Program-made: the position numbers and the translations under genes
Part shown: one piece after another, positions 6,596 through 12,657 of the stretch
Layout of the letters: the number at the start of each line of letters is the position of its first letter
Numbering within the stretch: the stretch's first letter is position 1
The notes under the pieces: model-generated
The model's input: only the letters and a program-made list of their open reading frames with translations
Told to the model about the DNA's origin: nothing
Database searches by the model: none
Origin: Ruminococcus sp.
GTDB lineage: Bacteria; Bacillota; Clostridia; Oscillospirales; Ruminococcaceae
Assembly (NCBI GenBank): GCA_014799675.1
Contig: JAAVHM010000008.1
Span: 1-12,657, forward strand
Length of the DNA: 12,657 nucleotides
Direction: 5' to 3'

Positions 6596-7084
6596 ATGCT
6601 TGAAGCCTGTCTTGTCACGGCATTTGACGGCGAAGATAATTCATCAAAAATAATATGCGAAAAGCTTAAAGCGGACTGCAAAAAAATCATTCTTCCCAAC
6701 GATAAGAAAGCAAGCTGCGAAATGTTTAAAAAGGAGCTTGACAGCGGCTTTCGTTACGTTTTTTCGCTTGGGCAAAAGCCGCTTATAAAAAATAAAATTT
6801 CCGTTGAAGACACGGCAAAGCTTAACGGAAAAATTCTGATGTCAAATGCGAAAAGTATTTCCGAAATAATAAAAAAATTCGGATATGACTGCTATATTTC
6901 CCACAATGCGGGGACTTCCTTTTGCAACAATCTTTATTATTTCGGACTTGATCATATTGCCGAAAACCAAATAAAAACCGATATGTTTTTCCTGCACGTC
7001 CCCTTTGCTGAAAACTGCAATATGGACGCGGTTGCGGAAGTCCTTGATAAAACAATAAATTATTTCATACTAATTCACGATTAA
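6596..7084 (+). CDS. Short pyroglutamyl-peptidase-like protein (peptidase C15 family)
   Basis: This 162-residue protein shows the two best landmarks of pyrrolidone carboxypeptidase. The cysteine motif ISHNAGTSFCNNLYYFGL has C110 and the histidine motif FFLHVPF has H134; their 24-residue separation matches the family. A glutamate, E71 in SVED after LGQKPLI, could be the third catalytic residue, but it lies much closer to the cysteine than usual. The opening VTAFDGEDNSSK resembles the family's VTGFDPFGG...NPS only loosely. It is about 40-50 residues shorter than typical Pcp, mostly between the glutamate and cysteine regions. The family removes N-terminal pyroglutamate from peptides; activity here is uncertain. 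The start is the ATG at 6596 with GGAG upstream, not the GTG inside that site. Its last codons (LIHD-stop) lie in the left arm of the palindrome that follows. Confidence 0.75.
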   Translation: MLEACLVTAFDGEDNSSKIICEKLKADCKKIILPNDKKASCEMFKKELDSGFRYVFSLGQKPLIKNKISVEDTAKLNGKILMSNAKSISEIIKKFGYDCYISHNAGTSFCNNLYYFGLDHIAENQIKTDMFFLHVPFAENCNMDAVAEVLDKTINYFILIHD

Positions 7085-7166
7085 AAAGTGTACAAAAAAT
7101 CAAGCAAAAGCTTGCGTATATGCGGTTTTGCGCAGATTTTTTGTCTACACTTTTATCGTGAATTAG
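7070..7166. repeat. 97-bp imperfect palindrome
   Basis: The 32-base arms 7070-7101 and 7135-7166 are reverse complements apart from two small indels (the first 12 bases, CTAATTCACGAT, match exactly). The 33-base centre adds a further GCAAAA/TTTTGC pairing, so the whole unit could fold as one long hairpin in RNA or cruciform in DNA. It contributes the final codons and stop of the peptidase-like gene and ends 28 bp before the trmO start. It may act as a terminator (T-rich 3' arm) or be a small mobile repeat. Overlapping 7141-7169 is a weak TTGTCT-N17-TAGGAT that could serve trmO. Confidence 0.75.
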
Positions 7167-7194
7167 GATCAGCAGATAAATTGGAGCAATGTTT

Positions 7195-7899
7195 ATGAAA
7201 ATCATAGCGCACATAAAAAGCGATTTCCCCGAAAAGTTCGGAATACCGCGGCAAAGCGGACTTACGGGGCTTGTTTCGCAAATTATTTTTGAACCCGAAT
7301 ACCGCGTCCCCGAGGCTTTCAGGGGGCTGGAGGGCTACTCTCACATATGGATATTGTGGGAATTTTCCGAAGCCATTCAAAAGGAATGGTCTCCCACGGT
7401 ACGTCCCCCGAAGCTTGGGGGGAACACAAGAATGGGTGTTTTTGCAACCCGTTCGCCGTTCCGTCCAAACCCCATAGGGCTTTCCTCGGTGAAGCTTGAA
7501 AAAATCGACTTTGAATGCAGGGAAGCTCCCGTTCTGTACGTCAGCGGCGCGGATATTATGGACGGAACTCCCGTGTACGACGTCAAGCCATACCTTGCTT
7601 ACACCGACTCTCACCCCGAGGCGGCGGGAGGGTTTTCCGTCCCGGACAGCGGCGAGAAATTGCAGGTGGAATTTGCGGAGGGACAGCTTGAAAAGCTTCC
7701 CGAACGTTTGAAAAAAGGGCTCACGGAAGCTCTTGCACAAGACCCGCGTCCCGCTTATCAGAACTCTCCCGAACGGGTTTATATTATGGATTTTGCGGAG
7801 TTTGAAATTAAATTTACTGTTAAAGAAAATGTGCTGACGGTTGCCGAAATAAATCAAAGACAGGAGGAAAATCATGCAGATAAAGGATTTGACAGATAA
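7195..7899 (+). CDS. trmO: tRNA (adenine(37)-N6)-methyltransferase TrmO
   Basis: This 234-residue protein of the TsaA/YaeB family uses S-adenosylmethionine to methylate t6A37 to m6t6A in threonine tRNA, as shown for the E. coli enzyme of nearly the same length. Diagnostic motifs are visible: LEGYSHIWILWEF (46-58), RPPKLGGNTRMGVFATRSPF (70-89), RPNPIGLSSVKL (90-101) and the DGTPVYDVKPYLAYTD block (123-138). The C-terminal domain (about 155-234) includes DPRPAYQNSPERVYIMDFAEFE, the YaeB-type tail. The start chosen is the ATG at 7195, eight bases after GGAG; the ATG at 7189 is too close to it. The 3' end overlaps the next gene by 26 bases, so the two are probably co-translated. Confidence 0.93.
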   Translation: MKIIAHIKSDFPEKFGIPRQSGLTGLVSQIIFEPEYRVPEAFRGLEGYSHIWILWEFSEAIQKEWSPTVRPPKLGGNTRMGVFATRSPFRPNPIGLSSVKLEKIDFECREAPVLYVSGADIMDGTPVYDVKPYLAYTDSHPEAAGGFSVPDSGEKLQVEFAEGQLEKLPERLKKGLTEALAQDPRPAYQNSPERVYIMDFAEFEIKFTVKENVLTVAEINQRQEENHADKGFDR

Positions 7900-8575
7900 A
7901 AAATTTTTCTCGCTTATTGAAAGTTACGCCGATAAAAAGCGTATTCTGCCGCCTAAAATAAAAAAGCTTTCTTCGGATATTTCGGATTACCTTAACGCCG
8001 ATATCATATGCTGCGATTACGTTCACACTGTTTCAAAAAGCCGCGGAAAAACAACTCACACAAACACGCTGAATATATATTTCAGATACGGCAAAGAGCA
8101 TATCGGAAATTTTTCTGACGGGCAAAAAAATAAAATTTCGGAGATTTTTTCCCAATGCTTTGAAAAAACAAATTATAATTGGGAGAGAGTTAAAATCCCG
8201 AAAAACTTTTATCAGTACAGCTTGCTTGAACACTGCTGCATTGCTCCGAAAATAAGCAGCGAAAGGCTGAATGTACACGGCTGCTCCTTTGAAGCGGAAT
8301 ACTTTAACAGGCTTACGGAAAACTGCCGCACAGCAATAACGGATATGGCAAAGCAGGATTTTGGTATTGACGTTTTTTATGTTTTAAGCTGCAATAATTC
8401 GATAGTTATTTTTTTGCGTGATGAAAAATTTGAAATGCTTACAGAAGATATGAAAGACGGTTTATGCAGAATTTGCAGGGATATTATCGGTTCAAAATCT
8501 AAAAAGGAATACGGAAATATTGAAGAAAAAAATATTGTTTTTGAAAGGTCAGGCAAGATGATAAATTACAGATAA
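7874..8575 (+). CDS. Unidentified 233-residue protein coupled to trmO
   Basis: I do not recognise this family. The ATG follows GACAGGAGG inside the end of trmO, overlapping it by 26 bases, so translational coupling is likely and the reading frame is credible. The protein is soluble (no signal peptide or membrane segment), rich in lysine and in scattered cysteines: CC at 45-46, an HCC, and a CRTAITDMAKQDFGIDVFYV segment. The order of mixed alpha/beta segments (LNIYFRYG, FGIDVFYVLSCNNSIVIFLRDE) suggests a compact fold with a central sheet. Base composition is more A-rich than trmO or the rubrerythrin downstream, which may indicate a fast-evolving or transferred gene. Cysteines and histidines do not form an obvious CxxC metal site. 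No terminator is evident before the rubrerythrin. Confidence 0.7.
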   Translation: MQIKDLTDKKFFSLIESYADKKRILPPKIKKLSSDISDYLNADIICCDYVHTVSKSRGKTTHTNTLNIYFRYGKEHIGNFSDGQKNKISEIFSQCFEKTNYNWERVKIPKNFYQYSLLEHCCIAPKISSERLNVHGCSFEAEYFNRLTENCRTAITDMAKQDFGIDVFYVLSCNNSIVIFLRDEKFEMLTEDMKDGLCRICRDIIGSKSKKEYGNIEEKNIVFERSGKMINYR

Positions 8576-8610
8576 AACAGGTGTATATTTACCGAAAAAA
8601 CGTACATAAT

Positions 8611-8626
8611 ACTCCCAAAAAGGAGT
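8611..8626 (+). promoter_or_regulatory. Small hairpin covering the rubrerythrin ribosome binding site
   Basis: ACTCC (8611-8615) can pair with GGAGT (8622-8626), and GGAG is the Shine-Dalgarno of the rubrerythrin gene, eight bases before its ATG. The stem is only 5 bp with a 6-base loop, so it may tune translation only weakly or be coincidental. Confidence 0.3.
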
Positions 8627-8633
8627 TGATATT

Positions 8634-9257
8634 ATGTCCGTAAATTTTTCGGAAAGTCAGACAAAAATAAATCTCATGCGAGCCTTTGCGGGGGAAAGTC
8701 AGGCGCGGAACCGCTACACCTTTGCCGCGGACAAGGCTAAAAAAATGGGCTGTTATTTTATTTACAACATTTTTAACCTTACCGCAAAGCAGGAGAAAGC
8801 CCACGCCGAAATTTTCTACAACCATTTGAAAAATGAGAACGGCGGGACGATTTTTATTGACAACGCGGGCTACCCTGTTGACAATTACGACAAGATAGAG
8901 GACTTGCTAAAAAGCGCGCAGCACAACGAATACGAGGAGTATGAAAAGGTCTACCCCGAATTTGCAAAAATCGCAAAGGAGGAGGGCTTTGCAGACATTG
9001 CTTTTTCCTTTGAAAAAATCGCGGCTATCGAAAAGGAACACGGCGACCGCTTCGGCTGCTTTGCGGAGCTTATCGAAAGCAGCAAGATGTTCCAAGGGGA
9101 CGAGGACACCGAGTGGATGTGCCTCAACTGCGGCAACATTCACAAGGGCAAGCTTGTGCCGAAGCAATGTCCCGTATGTCAGGTCGACCAAGGTTATTTC
9201 GTGCCGTTTAAGTATTACAAATTTATTGCCGCAAAATACGGCGCTGCCGAAAATTAA
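8634..9257 (+). CDS. rbr: Rubrerythrin
   Basis: This 207-residue cytosolic non-haem iron protein reduces hydrogen peroxide in anaerobes. The N-terminal four-helix ferritin-like domain supplies the diiron ligands: E21 in GESQARNRY, E54/H57 in EKAHAEIF, glutamates around 101-104 in NEYEEYEKVYPEF, and E133/H136 in EKEHGDRF. The C-terminal rubredoxin-like domain binds one iron through C163/C166 (CLNCG) and C179/C182 (CPVC), ending with the usual QGYFVPF. Length and motif order are those of classical rubrerythrin, larger by about 15 residues than the shortest members. It has a strong AAAAAGGAG site and its own downstream terminator. No clear promoter or PerR-type box was seen in the 58-bp spacer upstream, so read-through from the preceding gene remains possible. 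Confidence 0.97.
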   Translation: MSVNFSESQTKINLMRAFAGESQARNRYTFAADKAKKMGCYFIYNIFNLTAKQEKAHAEIFYNHLKNENGGTIFIDNAGYPVDNYDKIEDLLKSAQHNEYEEYEKVYPEFAKIAKEEGFADIAFSFEKIAAIEKEHGDRFGCFAELIESSKMFQGDEDTEWMCLNCGNIHKGKLVPKQCPVCQVDQGYFVPFKYYKFIAAKYGAAEN

Positions 9258-9271
9258 ATGTTCTAAAAAGC

Positions 9272-9307
9272 TTGCAGCGATACGAAAATGTACCGCTGTA
9301 ATTTTTT
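9272..9307 (+). terminator. Intrinsic terminator after rubrerythrin
   Basis: A 12-bp stem (9272-9283 with 9290-9301) with one mismatch and one G-U pair, loop GAAAAT, is followed by a run of Ts (9302-9307). It starts 15 bases after the rubrerythrin stop. Confidence 0.8.
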
Positions 9308-9330
9308 ATTGTTCTGCAAAACAACTGCTC

Positions 9331-9359
9331 TTGACAGTTTTTTTATAACATGATATAAT
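9331..9359 (+). promoter_or_regulatory. Consensus promoter of the aldo/keto reductase gene
   Basis: Perfect TTGACA (9331-9336) and TATAAT (9354-9359) with 17-bp spacing and a TGA extended -10. The start codon follows 61 bp downstream. No operator-like palindrome overlaps it, suggesting strong constitutive expression. Confidence 0.85.
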
Positions 9360-9419
9360 TAAAAAAATCCAATTTAAATGTTCCATAATTATTACAAAAT
9401 AAATCGCAGGAGGTTTCGT

Positions 9420-10544
9420 ATGGAAAAGTATTTCGGAGAAAATGTACCTAAGCTCGGCTTTGGACTTATGCGTCTGCCAAAGCTGTCCGACGGCAAAATC
9501 GACATTGAACAGACCAAGGAAATGGTCGACCTTTTTCTTGACGCGGGGCTTACATATTTCGACACCGCATACGTCTATGACAACGGCGAGTCGGAGAAAG
9601 CCGCAAAGGCTGCCCTTGTAGACCGTCACCCACGTGAAAGCTACACCTTATGCACAAAGCTTTGCGCGTGGATGGGAGCAAACGACGAGAAGTCCGCAAA
9701 GCAGCAGTTTTACACAAGCTTAGAGCGCACAGGCGCGGGCTATTTCGACTATTACCTGCTCCACGCATTGCAGCGGAGCAATTACAAGATCTATGACGAA
9801 TATCACATCTGGGATTTTGTAAAGGAGCAAAAGGCTAAGGGACTTATCAAATACTACGGCTTCTCTTTCCATGCAGATTCCGCGCTTCTGGAGGAGCTTC
9901 TCACAGACCACCCCGACGTTGATTTCGTACAGCTTCAGATAAACTATGCGGACTGGGAGAACCCCGGGGTAGAGTCCCGAGAGTGCTGGGAGATAGCCCG
10001 CAGACACGGCAAATCAATTACAATAATGGAACCCGTCAAGGGCGGCGCGCTGGCTGACCCTGTTCCCGCGGTGCAGAAGATTTTGAAGTCCGCCAACAAG
10101 GACGCTTCCCTCGCTTCATGGGCTGTACGCTTCGCGGCTTCACTGGACGGCATAATCACGGTGCTTTCGGGTATGTCCAACCTCGAACAGATGAAGGACA
10201 ACATTTCCTACATGAAAAATTTCAAGCCCCTTGACGAGGCGGAACAGGCTGTTATCCGCAGGGCGCAGGAGGCTTTGAAGGTTGACGAATCCGTCCCCTG
10301 CACGGCTTGTCATTACTGCACGGACGGCTGTCCCAAGAACATACCTATCCCCGAGATATTCTCGGTAAAGAACAGACAGCGGGGCAATGCCGAGTTCCGC
10401 GGCAAGCGTGAGTATGTTATCGCCACCGAGGGCAAAGGCAGGGCTTCCGACTGTATAGAGTGCGGTCAGTGCGAAAACGCCTGTCCCCAGCAGATAAAGG
10501 TCATTTCTCATTTAAAATCTTGTGCGGAACAGTTCGAGGACTGA
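9420..10544 (+). CDS. Aldo/keto reductase with C-terminal [4Fe-4S] ferredoxin domain
   Basis: This 374-residue oxidoreductase combines an AKR TIM barrel (about 1-285) with a ferredoxin-like tail. The catalytic tetrad of the AKR superfamily is recognisable as D48 and Y53 (FDTAYVYDNGESEKA), K80 (LCTKLC) and H115 (YYLLHAL). Late-barrel motifs include QLQINYADWENPGVES and IMEPVKGGAL. The tail has two cysteine sets, C294-C297-C300-C304-P and C345-C348-C351-C355-P, enough for two [4Fe-4S] clusters. Such fusions are common in Clostridia and probably couple carbonyl reduction or dehydrogenation to ferredoxin-type electron carriers; the substrate is unknown. The ATG at 9420 follows GCAGGAGG, and an earlier in-frame ATG at 9378 has no ribosome site. 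It is a single-gene transcription unit. Confidence 0.95.
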   Translation: MEKYFGENVPKLGFGLMRLPKLSDGKIDIEQTKEMVDLFLDAGLTYFDTAYVYDNGESEKAAKAALVDRHPRESYTLCTKLCAWMGANDEKSAKQQFYTSLERTGAGYFDYYLLHALQRSNYKIYDEYHIWDFVKEQKAKGLIKYYGFSFHADSALLEELLTDHPDVDFVQLQINYADWENPGVESRECWEIARRHGKSITIMEPVKGGALADPVPAVQKILKSANKDASLASWAVRFAASLDGIITVLSGMSNLEQMKDNISYMKNFKPLDEAEQAVIRRAQEALKVDESVPCTACHYCTDGCPKNIPIPEIFSVKNRQRGNAEFRGKREYVIATEGKGRASDCIECGQCENACPQQIKVISHLKSCAEQFED

Positions 10545-10558
10545 TCTCCGTTAAAAAC

Positions 10559-10600
10559 AATAATACCCGTGTCCTGTCTTGCGGACATGGGTATTATTTT
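10559..10600 (+). terminator. Strong hairpin terminator after the aldo/keto reductase
   Basis: A 16-bp stem (10559-10574 with 10583-10598), fully paired if one G-U is allowed, has the loop TGTCTTGC and ends in ATTATTTT. The T tract is short, but the A-rich 5' side makes the hairpin usable in both directions. Confidence 0.8.
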
Positions 10601-10602
10601 CA

Positions 10603-10619
10603 GATAAGAATTTCTTATC
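10603..10619. promoter_or_regulatory. Palindrome ATAAG-N5-CTTAT, possible LysR-type site
   Basis: GATAAGAA-T-TTCTTATC is a perfect palindrome with 8-bp arms. It contains ATAA-N7-TTAT, which matches the known CcpC-type LysR box and the general T-N11-A rule of LysR regulators. It ends 20 bp before the next promoter's -35 box, a typical activator position. No LysR gene is in the window, so the regulator is inferred. Confidence 0.45.
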
Positions 10620-10639
10620 CGAAAGCGGCAAAAAACATA

Positions 10640-10668
10640 TTGATATTTTTAATTTTTCTTATTATAAT
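10640..10668 (+). promoter_or_regulatory. Promoter of the CMD/SDR operon
   Basis: TTGATA (10640-10645), 17 bp, then perfect TATAAT (10663-10668). The start codon is 40 bp downstream. Confidence 0.75.
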
Positions 10669-10707
10669 TAAGTTGTAAGAAAACAAGACTGAAAGGAGTA
10701 AAGCAAA

Positions 10708-11478
10708 ATGGCAATTTCGGAATTTGCTAAGAAGTATCATGAAAAAATGTTCCCGGGGTATTCTTCAAGCTTTTTGGAGACCGACCCCGAATTCATTGAG
10801 CTTTTTGACAACTTCGCATTTGACGAGGTGATAAATATGCCCGACATAGGCGGCAAAGAGGTTGACGGAAGAACCCGTCACATGGCGATACTTGCCGCGC
10901 TTTTGGGCTGTCAGGGCATTGACGAATTCAAGGCAATGCTTCCCGCCGCCATGAATTTCGGCGTGACCCCTGTTGAGATAAAGGAAATTACCTATCAGGC
11001 AGTCGCCTATCTCGGCATTGGACGGGTATTCCCGTTTCTTAAAGCCGTGAATGAATTTTTGAAAAGCAAGGGCATAACTCTCCCACTTGAGGGACAGGCG
11101 ACCACGACTTCGGAAAACCGCCGTGAAGCGGGTACGCAGGCGCAGGTCGATATTTTCGGCGAGGGCATGAAAGACTTCTGGAAATCGGGTCCCGAGGAAA
11201 GCAGACACATAAATCTGTGGCTTGCGGGAAATTGCTTCGGCGATTATTACACCCGAAAGGGGCTTGACTATGTTGAGAGGGAACTTATAACGTTCTGTCT
11301 CCTTGCGGCGCAGGGCGGCTGTGAACCCCAGCTTACAAGCCACGCGGCGGCTAATATGAAAATCGGCAGCGACAGGCTTTTCCTTATAAAAATCATTTCG
11401 CACTGTCTCCCCTTTATCGGTTATCCCCGCAGTCTTAACGCGCTGACCTGCGTTAATAAGGCTGCCGAAATTGCATAA
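10708..11478 (+). CDS. Double-domain carboxymuconolactone decarboxylase family protein
   Basis: This 256-residue protein contains two copies of the CMD/AhpD-like all-helical fold. The first (about 55-118) includes RTRHMAILAALLGCQGIDEF and MNFGVTPVEIKEITYQAVAYLG. The second (about 185-252) includes YVERELITFCLLAAQGGCEPQLTSHAAANMKIG and a matching helix. The AhpD CxxC redox pair is not present; single cysteines sit at 68 in the first copy and 205 in the second, so peroxidase-reductase activity is doubtful. Family members include decarboxylases, alkylhydroperoxide reductase partners and many unknown proteins. The ATG at 10708 follows AAAGGAG. It is co-transcribed with the short-chain dehydrogenase starting 23 bases after its stop, a frequent partner in Clostridia (inference), hinting at a joint small-molecule redox or detoxification step. 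Confidence 0.88.
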   Translation: MAISEFAKKYHEKMFPGYSSSFLETDPEFIELFDNFAFDEVINMPDIGGKEVDGRTRHMAILAALLGCQGIDEFKAMLPAAMNFGVTPVEIKEITYQAVAYLGIGRVFPFLKAVNEFLKSKGITLPLEGQATTTSENRREAGTQAQVDIFGEGMKDFWKSGPEESRHINLWLAGNCFGDYYTRKGLDYVERELITFCLLAAQGGCEPQLTSHAAANMKIGSDRLFLIKIISHCLPFIGYPRSLNALTCVNKAAEIA

Positions 11479-11501
11479 ATTCAGGAACGGAGGAAGCAAT
11501 A

Positions 11502-12328
11502 ATGAGCAGAACATGGTTGATTACAGGCGTATCCAGCGGCTTCGGATACGAAATGACAAAACAGCTTTTGGAAAACGGCAATACCGTAATAGGTACTGTC
11601 AGGAACACACAAAAGGTTAAAGACCTTATCGAAAAATACCCCGATACGTTTGACTGTCGGATACTGGACGTTACCGACGTGCCGTCCGTTCATTCGGTGG
11701 TGGACGGGGCTTTCAAAAAGCACGGCAGGATAGACGTCATAGTCTCCAACGCGGGCTACGGTCTTTTCGGCGCGGCGGAGGAGCTTACCGACGACGAGGT
11801 TGACCACATCATCGCGACAAATCTTACAGGCTCAATCGCGCTGATACGTTCCGCGCTGCCATATCTCCGCAGACAGGAAAGCGGAATATTATTCAGATAT
11901 CCTCCTACGGCGGACAGGTGGCTTTTGCCGCAAACTCCATGTACCACGCCACAAAGTTCGGTATCGAGGGCTTCTGCGAAGCTGTAGCGCAGGAAACGGC
12001 AAAGTACAACATCAAAGTAACTATTGTTGAACCCGGCGGCGCGCGTACAGAATTCCGCTACGGCAGCGCAAAGGTTGCAAAGCTTACTCCCGAGTACGAC
12101 CACGTCCACGGCTTCCTGAATATGCTCGACCCCTCAAAGGGTCTTGCCCCGGGAGACCCTGCAAAAATGGCTTCACGCATAATTGAAAGCGTTGACAAGC
12201 CCGACACGCCGCTGCACATGGTGCTCGGTTCACAGGCTCTTAAAGCAACGATTGAACGTTTAGAGGAACGTGTTGCGGCTTACAAAACACAGACCGAGAC
12301 CGCCGCTTCCACAGATATCAAAGAATAA
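11502..12328 (+). pseudogene. Short-chain dehydrogenase/reductase broken by a one-base deletion
   Basis: The first frame begins MSRTWLITGVSSGFGYEM, with the TGxxxGxG cofactor-binding motif at 8-15 and NAG at 83-85, the normal SDR Rossmann half. After ...LRRQESG (codons ending at 11885) it diverges into non-family sequence and stops at 11987. The neighbouring frame from 11888 reads IIQISSYGGQVAFAANSMYHATKFGIEG, giving the catalytic serine (ISS) and YxxxK, then a normal C-terminus to 12328. Restoring one base near 11885-11887 yields a continuous protein of about 275 residues, the usual SDR length. No standard slippery heptamer is present. The break could therefore be a real mutation, removing both catalytic residues from the translated product, or a sequencing or assembly error in the GGAAT stretch. 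An AACGGAGG site precedes the ATG. Confidence 0.85.
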
Positions 12329-12338
12329 AAATATTTTT

Positions 12339-12372
12339 AAATAAAGGTCGCCCATGCGGTCTTTATTTTTTT
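12339..12372 (+). terminator. Intrinsic terminator of the CMD/SDR operon
   Basis: A 13-bp stem (12339-12351 with 12356-12368), continuous with two G-U pairs and a 4-base CCAT loop, followed by further Ts. It lies 10 bases after the dehydrogenase stop. Confidence 0.85.
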
Positions 12373-12417
12373 CAAAATTTGATTTTAGTATAAGTTCACA
12401 ACTTCCGACAGCTCATG

Positions 12418-12426
12418 TGCTATAAT
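12418..12426 (+). promoter_or_regulatory. Extended -10 promoter of the tyrosine phosphatase gene
   Basis: TGC directly precedes a perfect TATAAT (12421-12426). No good -35 lies at 17 bp (TTCACA is 20 bp away), which fits an extended -10 promoter. The leader of about 60 bases contains a small AAGC-TTCG-GCTT hairpin at 12451-12462. Confidence 0.6.
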
Positions 12427-12490
12427 TAGATATCATGTATTTGACGGTCAAAGCTTCGGCTTCGCAGAACTTTACAAAGGAGAGATAATT

Positions 12491-12657
12491 TTGTACAGAA
12501 TAATGTTCGTCTGCCACGGTAACATCTGCCGTTCCCCCATGGCGGAATTTATTATGAAAAATATGGTAAAGGACAAGGGGCTTTCCGAAAGCTTTTTTAT
12601 CGCTTCCTCCGCAACAAGCACCGAGGAGATAGGCAACCCCGTCTACCCTCCCGCCCA
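12491..12657 (+). CDS. Low-molecular-weight protein tyrosine phosphatase, N-terminal part
   Basis: The first 55 residues of an LMW-PTP are present; the gene continues past the window. The signature phosphate-binding loop C-x5-R-S is seen as VCHGNICRSPMAEF (C8, R14, S15) right after the first strand, as the family requires. The second cysteine C13 of the loop is also present. The start is probably the TTG at 12491, eight bases after AAAGGAG; the in-frame ATG at 12503 is 20 bases away and would remove the start of the first strand. Family role: dephosphorylation of protein tyrosine (or arginine) phosphate in the cytosol, often linked to capsule kinases or stress. The partner is not visible here. 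Confidence 0.92.
   Translation, partial: MYRIMFVCHGNICRSPMAEFIMKNMVKDKGLSESFFIASSATSTEEIGNPVYPPA

Noticed and set aside
7153..7875. 240-codon open frame on the minus strand opposite trmO
   Set aside because: Shadow of the strongly conserved TrmO coding sequence; it has no family motif and lacks a credible start site.
8534..8610. Separate promoter for rubrerythrin (TTGAAA at 8540 or TATATT at 8584)
   Set aside because: Neither hexamer has a matching partner at 16-18 bp, so no promoter is called.
10765..11514. 249-codon open frame on the minus strand opposite the CMD gene
   Set aside because: Antisense to a gene with recognisable CMD domains and with a proper promoter and ribosome site; no motifs of its own.
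11880..11900. Programmed -1 ribosomal frameshift in the dehydrogenase
   Set aside because: No X-XXY-YYZ slippery heptamer and no obvious downstream pseudoknot; SDR enzymes are not known to use this.

Overview
The window looks like chromosomal DNA from an anaerobic Firmicute of the class Clostridia, probably a gut-type Ruminococcaceae/Oscillospiraceae relative. The grounds are near-consensus sigma-A promoters, strong GGAGG-type ribosome binding sites, moderate GC genes separated by very AT-rich spacers, a rubrerythrin, and a ferredoxin-tailed aldo/keto reductase. The family-level placement is inference. No tRNA, rRNA, CRISPR array, transposase or phage gene was seen.

Region 1 (1-5078) is regulation and transport. 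The 3' end of an unidentified gene is followed by a convergent two-component operon on the minus strand (7TM/PAS sensor kinase, then a NarL/LuxR response regulator). Divergent from it, on the plus strand, is a TetR repressor followed by an ABC-2 type exporter (ATPase plus permease) and a clear terminator. The divergent promoter region holds a 30-bp palindrome over the TetR -10 box and a pair of TTTGTCAC repeats 21 bp apart near the kinase promoter. The most striking feature is a 94-bp element present twice (952-1045 minus, 3477-3570 plus; 84/94 identical, no gaps). In both operons it fills exactly the space from the last two codons and stop of the first gene to the Shine-Dalgarno of the second gene. 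It can form alternative hairpins and carries a short conserved reading frame.

Region 2 (5079-8575) is a housekeeping/small-metabolism cluster on the plus strand. An AT-rich inverted-repeat element is followed by a nucleotidyltransferase-fold protein, a histidine phosphatase and a short pyroglutamyl-peptidase-like protein whose last codons lie in one arm of a 97-bp palindrome. Next come the tRNA methyltransferase TrmO and an overlapping gene of unknown function.

Region 3 (8576-12657) is redox and oxidative-stress type genes, each unit with its own promoter or terminator signals. They are rubrerythrin; a [4Fe-4S] aldo/keto reductase; a two-gene operon of a double-domain carboxymuconolactone decarboxylase family protein and a short-chain dehydrogenase broken by an apparent one-base deletion; and the start of a low-molecular-weight protein tyrosine phosphatase that runs off the window.
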